Source of the DNA: Massilia sp. YIM B02769
GTDB taxonomy: Bacteria; Pseudomonadota; Gammaproteobacteria; Burkholderiales; Burkholderiaceae_D
Length of the DNA stretch: 64,000 nt
Direction of reading: 5' to 3'
Assembly (NCBI RefSeq): GCF_030411995.1
Contig: NZ_JASNRC010000001.1
Span: forward strand, 185,115 to 249,114
In this document: positions 63,126 through 64,000 of the stretch, in pieces
How the letters are laid out: each line of letters begins with the position of its first letter
Position numbering within the stretch: position 1 is the first letter of the stretch
Notes under the pieces: generated by a model
What the model saw: only the letters and a program-made list of their open reading frames with translations
Told to the model about the DNA's origin: nothing
Databases searched by the model: none
Translations under genes and position numbers: made by a program

Positions 63126-64000
63126 GCGCCGGCATGAAAACACAGCGCGGCGTCCTGCTGCTGCCCGTGGCGCTGACGCTGGCCGTGGTCGCCGCGCTCG
63201 CCTACACGATGACGCGCGAAGGCGGCATGAACGTCTCCGCCGTCGACGCCCAGTACGACATCGAGGTGGCGCGCTACCTGGCCGCCAGCGGCATGCAGGT
63301 GGCGAAATGGCGCGGCTCGGTCGACGACTGCGACGACGACGAAGCCGGTTACGGCACCCTGCGCCTGCCCGGCGGCAGCGTCACCGTCAGCAGCGCCAAG
63401 GAAAACAAGGGCATCCTCACCGTCAGCCTGACCGCCACCACCGAGCGCAAATCGGTCATGGCACTCACGCGCGCCATGCAGATGATCGACCTCGACAACC
63501 CGAAGGCGGCCACCATCATCGGTCCGGGCGACGCCGACACCACCATCGTGAAAGGCGGCAGCGCCAGCCTGGCGAACGCCGATACCCTGACCGCCACCGA
63601 GGGCAGTGCCCATCCGCTGCTCCTGTTCAAGCTGACGCCCGAACTGGACCGCGCCTCGATCATCCAGGCCGACCTGAAGCTCACCAAGAAATCGGGTAAC
63701 AACAGCCAGCCCGGCCGCCTGTTGTCCGCGCACCGCATCACGCGCGAGTGGAACAAGAACGCCACCTGGACCAGCCCGCGCGGCGACGCCACGGTCTGGA
63801 CCACGGCCGGCGGCGACTATGTCGAGACGCCCGCCGCCAGCGTGGTCATCGACCCGGGCAGCGGCGCCTACAACGGTGTATACACCCTGCGCATCGATAC
63901 GCTGGCCCAGGCCTGGGCCAACAGCCCGCCGGCCAACTACGGCCTGCTGCTGAAACCGACCGCCCTGTCGAACGTCCCCTTCATCAGCTTCGACGGTTCG
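63122..64000 (+). CDS. GspK/PilX-position protein with DNRLRE-like domain (runs off window)
   Basis: Partial: 293 codons, open to the window end. GTG 63122 overlaps the upstream stop (or Met 5, ATG 63134). The N-terminus KTQRG|VLLLPVALTLAVVAALAYTM is pilin-like but has no Glu at +5, as in GspK; then YDIEVARYLAASGMQVAKWRG. From about residue 135 the protein looks like a DNRLRE-type beta domain: PLLLFKLTPELDRASIIQADLKL, SAHRITREWNKNATWTSP, GGDYVETPAASVVID, RIDTLAQAWANSPPANYGLLL. Such domains are found in surface and carbohydrate-associated proteins. Probable pseudopilus tip protein. Confidence 0.82.
   Translation, partial: MSAGMKTQRGVLLLPVALTLAVVAALAYTMTREGGMNVSAVDAQYDIEVARYLAASGMQVAKWRGSVDDCDDDEAGYGTLRLPGGSVTVSSAKENKGILTVSLTATTERKSVMALTRAMQMIDLDNPKAATIIGPGDADTTIVKGGSASLANADTLTATEGSAHPLLLFKLTPELDRASIIQADLKLTKKSGNNSQPGRLLSAHRITREWNKNATWTSPRGDATVWTTAGGDYVETPAASVVIDPGSGAYNGVYTLRIDTLAQAWANSPPANYGLLLKPTALSNVPFISFDGS

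Overview
The window is high-GC DNA with betaproteobacterial gene content. Its gene order and families look most like the Oxalobacteraceae (Massilia, Duganella and relatives). That placement rests on recognised families and synteny (rsmI/lpoA/yraN/diaA/yraP, bioAFDB, liuBCDE) and was not tested by any search. No plasmid, phage, IS element, rRNA operon or CRISPR array is visible. The only RNA gene recognised is a tRNA-Pro(UGG).

Layout. 0.2-5.7 kb: SDR, acyl-CoA dehydrogenase and GNAT genes, two tandem MORN-repeat secreted proteins, and a ferritin-like DUF892 protein. 5.7-11.7 kb (minus): LD-carboxypeptidase, TonB-dependent receptor and a family-5 peptide-binding protein. 12.2-15.1 kb: an SpmA/SpmB-type membrane protein followed by PBP4 (DacB). 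15.4-17.4 kb: small secreted and lipoprotein genes. 17.7-30.3 kb: a cell-wall salvage region. It holds a D-Ala-D-Ala dipeptidase, a LysR regulator, an N-acetylmuramoyl-L-alanine amidase, a BadF-type amino-sugar kinase, a DigH-like GHL10 glycosidase, a NagX-like acyltransferase, an AmpG-like MFS transporter, MurQ, a GntR/UTRA regulator, a class-C beta-lactamase-fold hydrolase and a DadA-like D-amino acid dehydrogenase. 30.3-33.5 kb: beta-hydroxylase, YdeI-like, hypothetical and YchJ genes. 33.5-44.3 kb: leucine/isovalerate degradation genes (liuB, liuC, liuD, liuE) with bioA-bioF-bioD-bioB nested between liuC and liuD. A likely LiuR operator sits inside ychJ just upstream. 44.5-51.5 kb: tRNA-Pro, a TonB-like stub, the rsmI | lpoA-yraN-diaA-yraP-tlpA locus, a lipoprotein and a thioesterase. 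51.8-53.8 kb: a Suv3-like RNA helicase.

54.0 kb to the window end is the most unusual region. It is a tightly packed operon that joins a signalling front end (PAS histidine kinase, single-domain response regulator, GAF/HD-GYP protein) to a type II secretion/type IV pilus-like machine. The machine genes are a STAS-MshEN-GspE fusion ATPase, a GspF platform protein, four pseudopilins and a GspK-position protein carrying a DNRLRE-like domain, which runs off the window. A good sigma-54 promoter precedes the major pseudopilin gene. The MshEN motifs in the ATPase and the adjacent HD-GYP phosphodiesterase suggest assembly controlled by c-di-GMP.

Two intergenic repeat families recur. One is a GTAGGGTGGGC...CCCACGCG-type REP element, usually present as inverted pairs. 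The other is a ~100-nt element with a conserved core, whose outer stems differ in sequence between the two copies but stay self-complementary, suggesting a conserved RNA fold.
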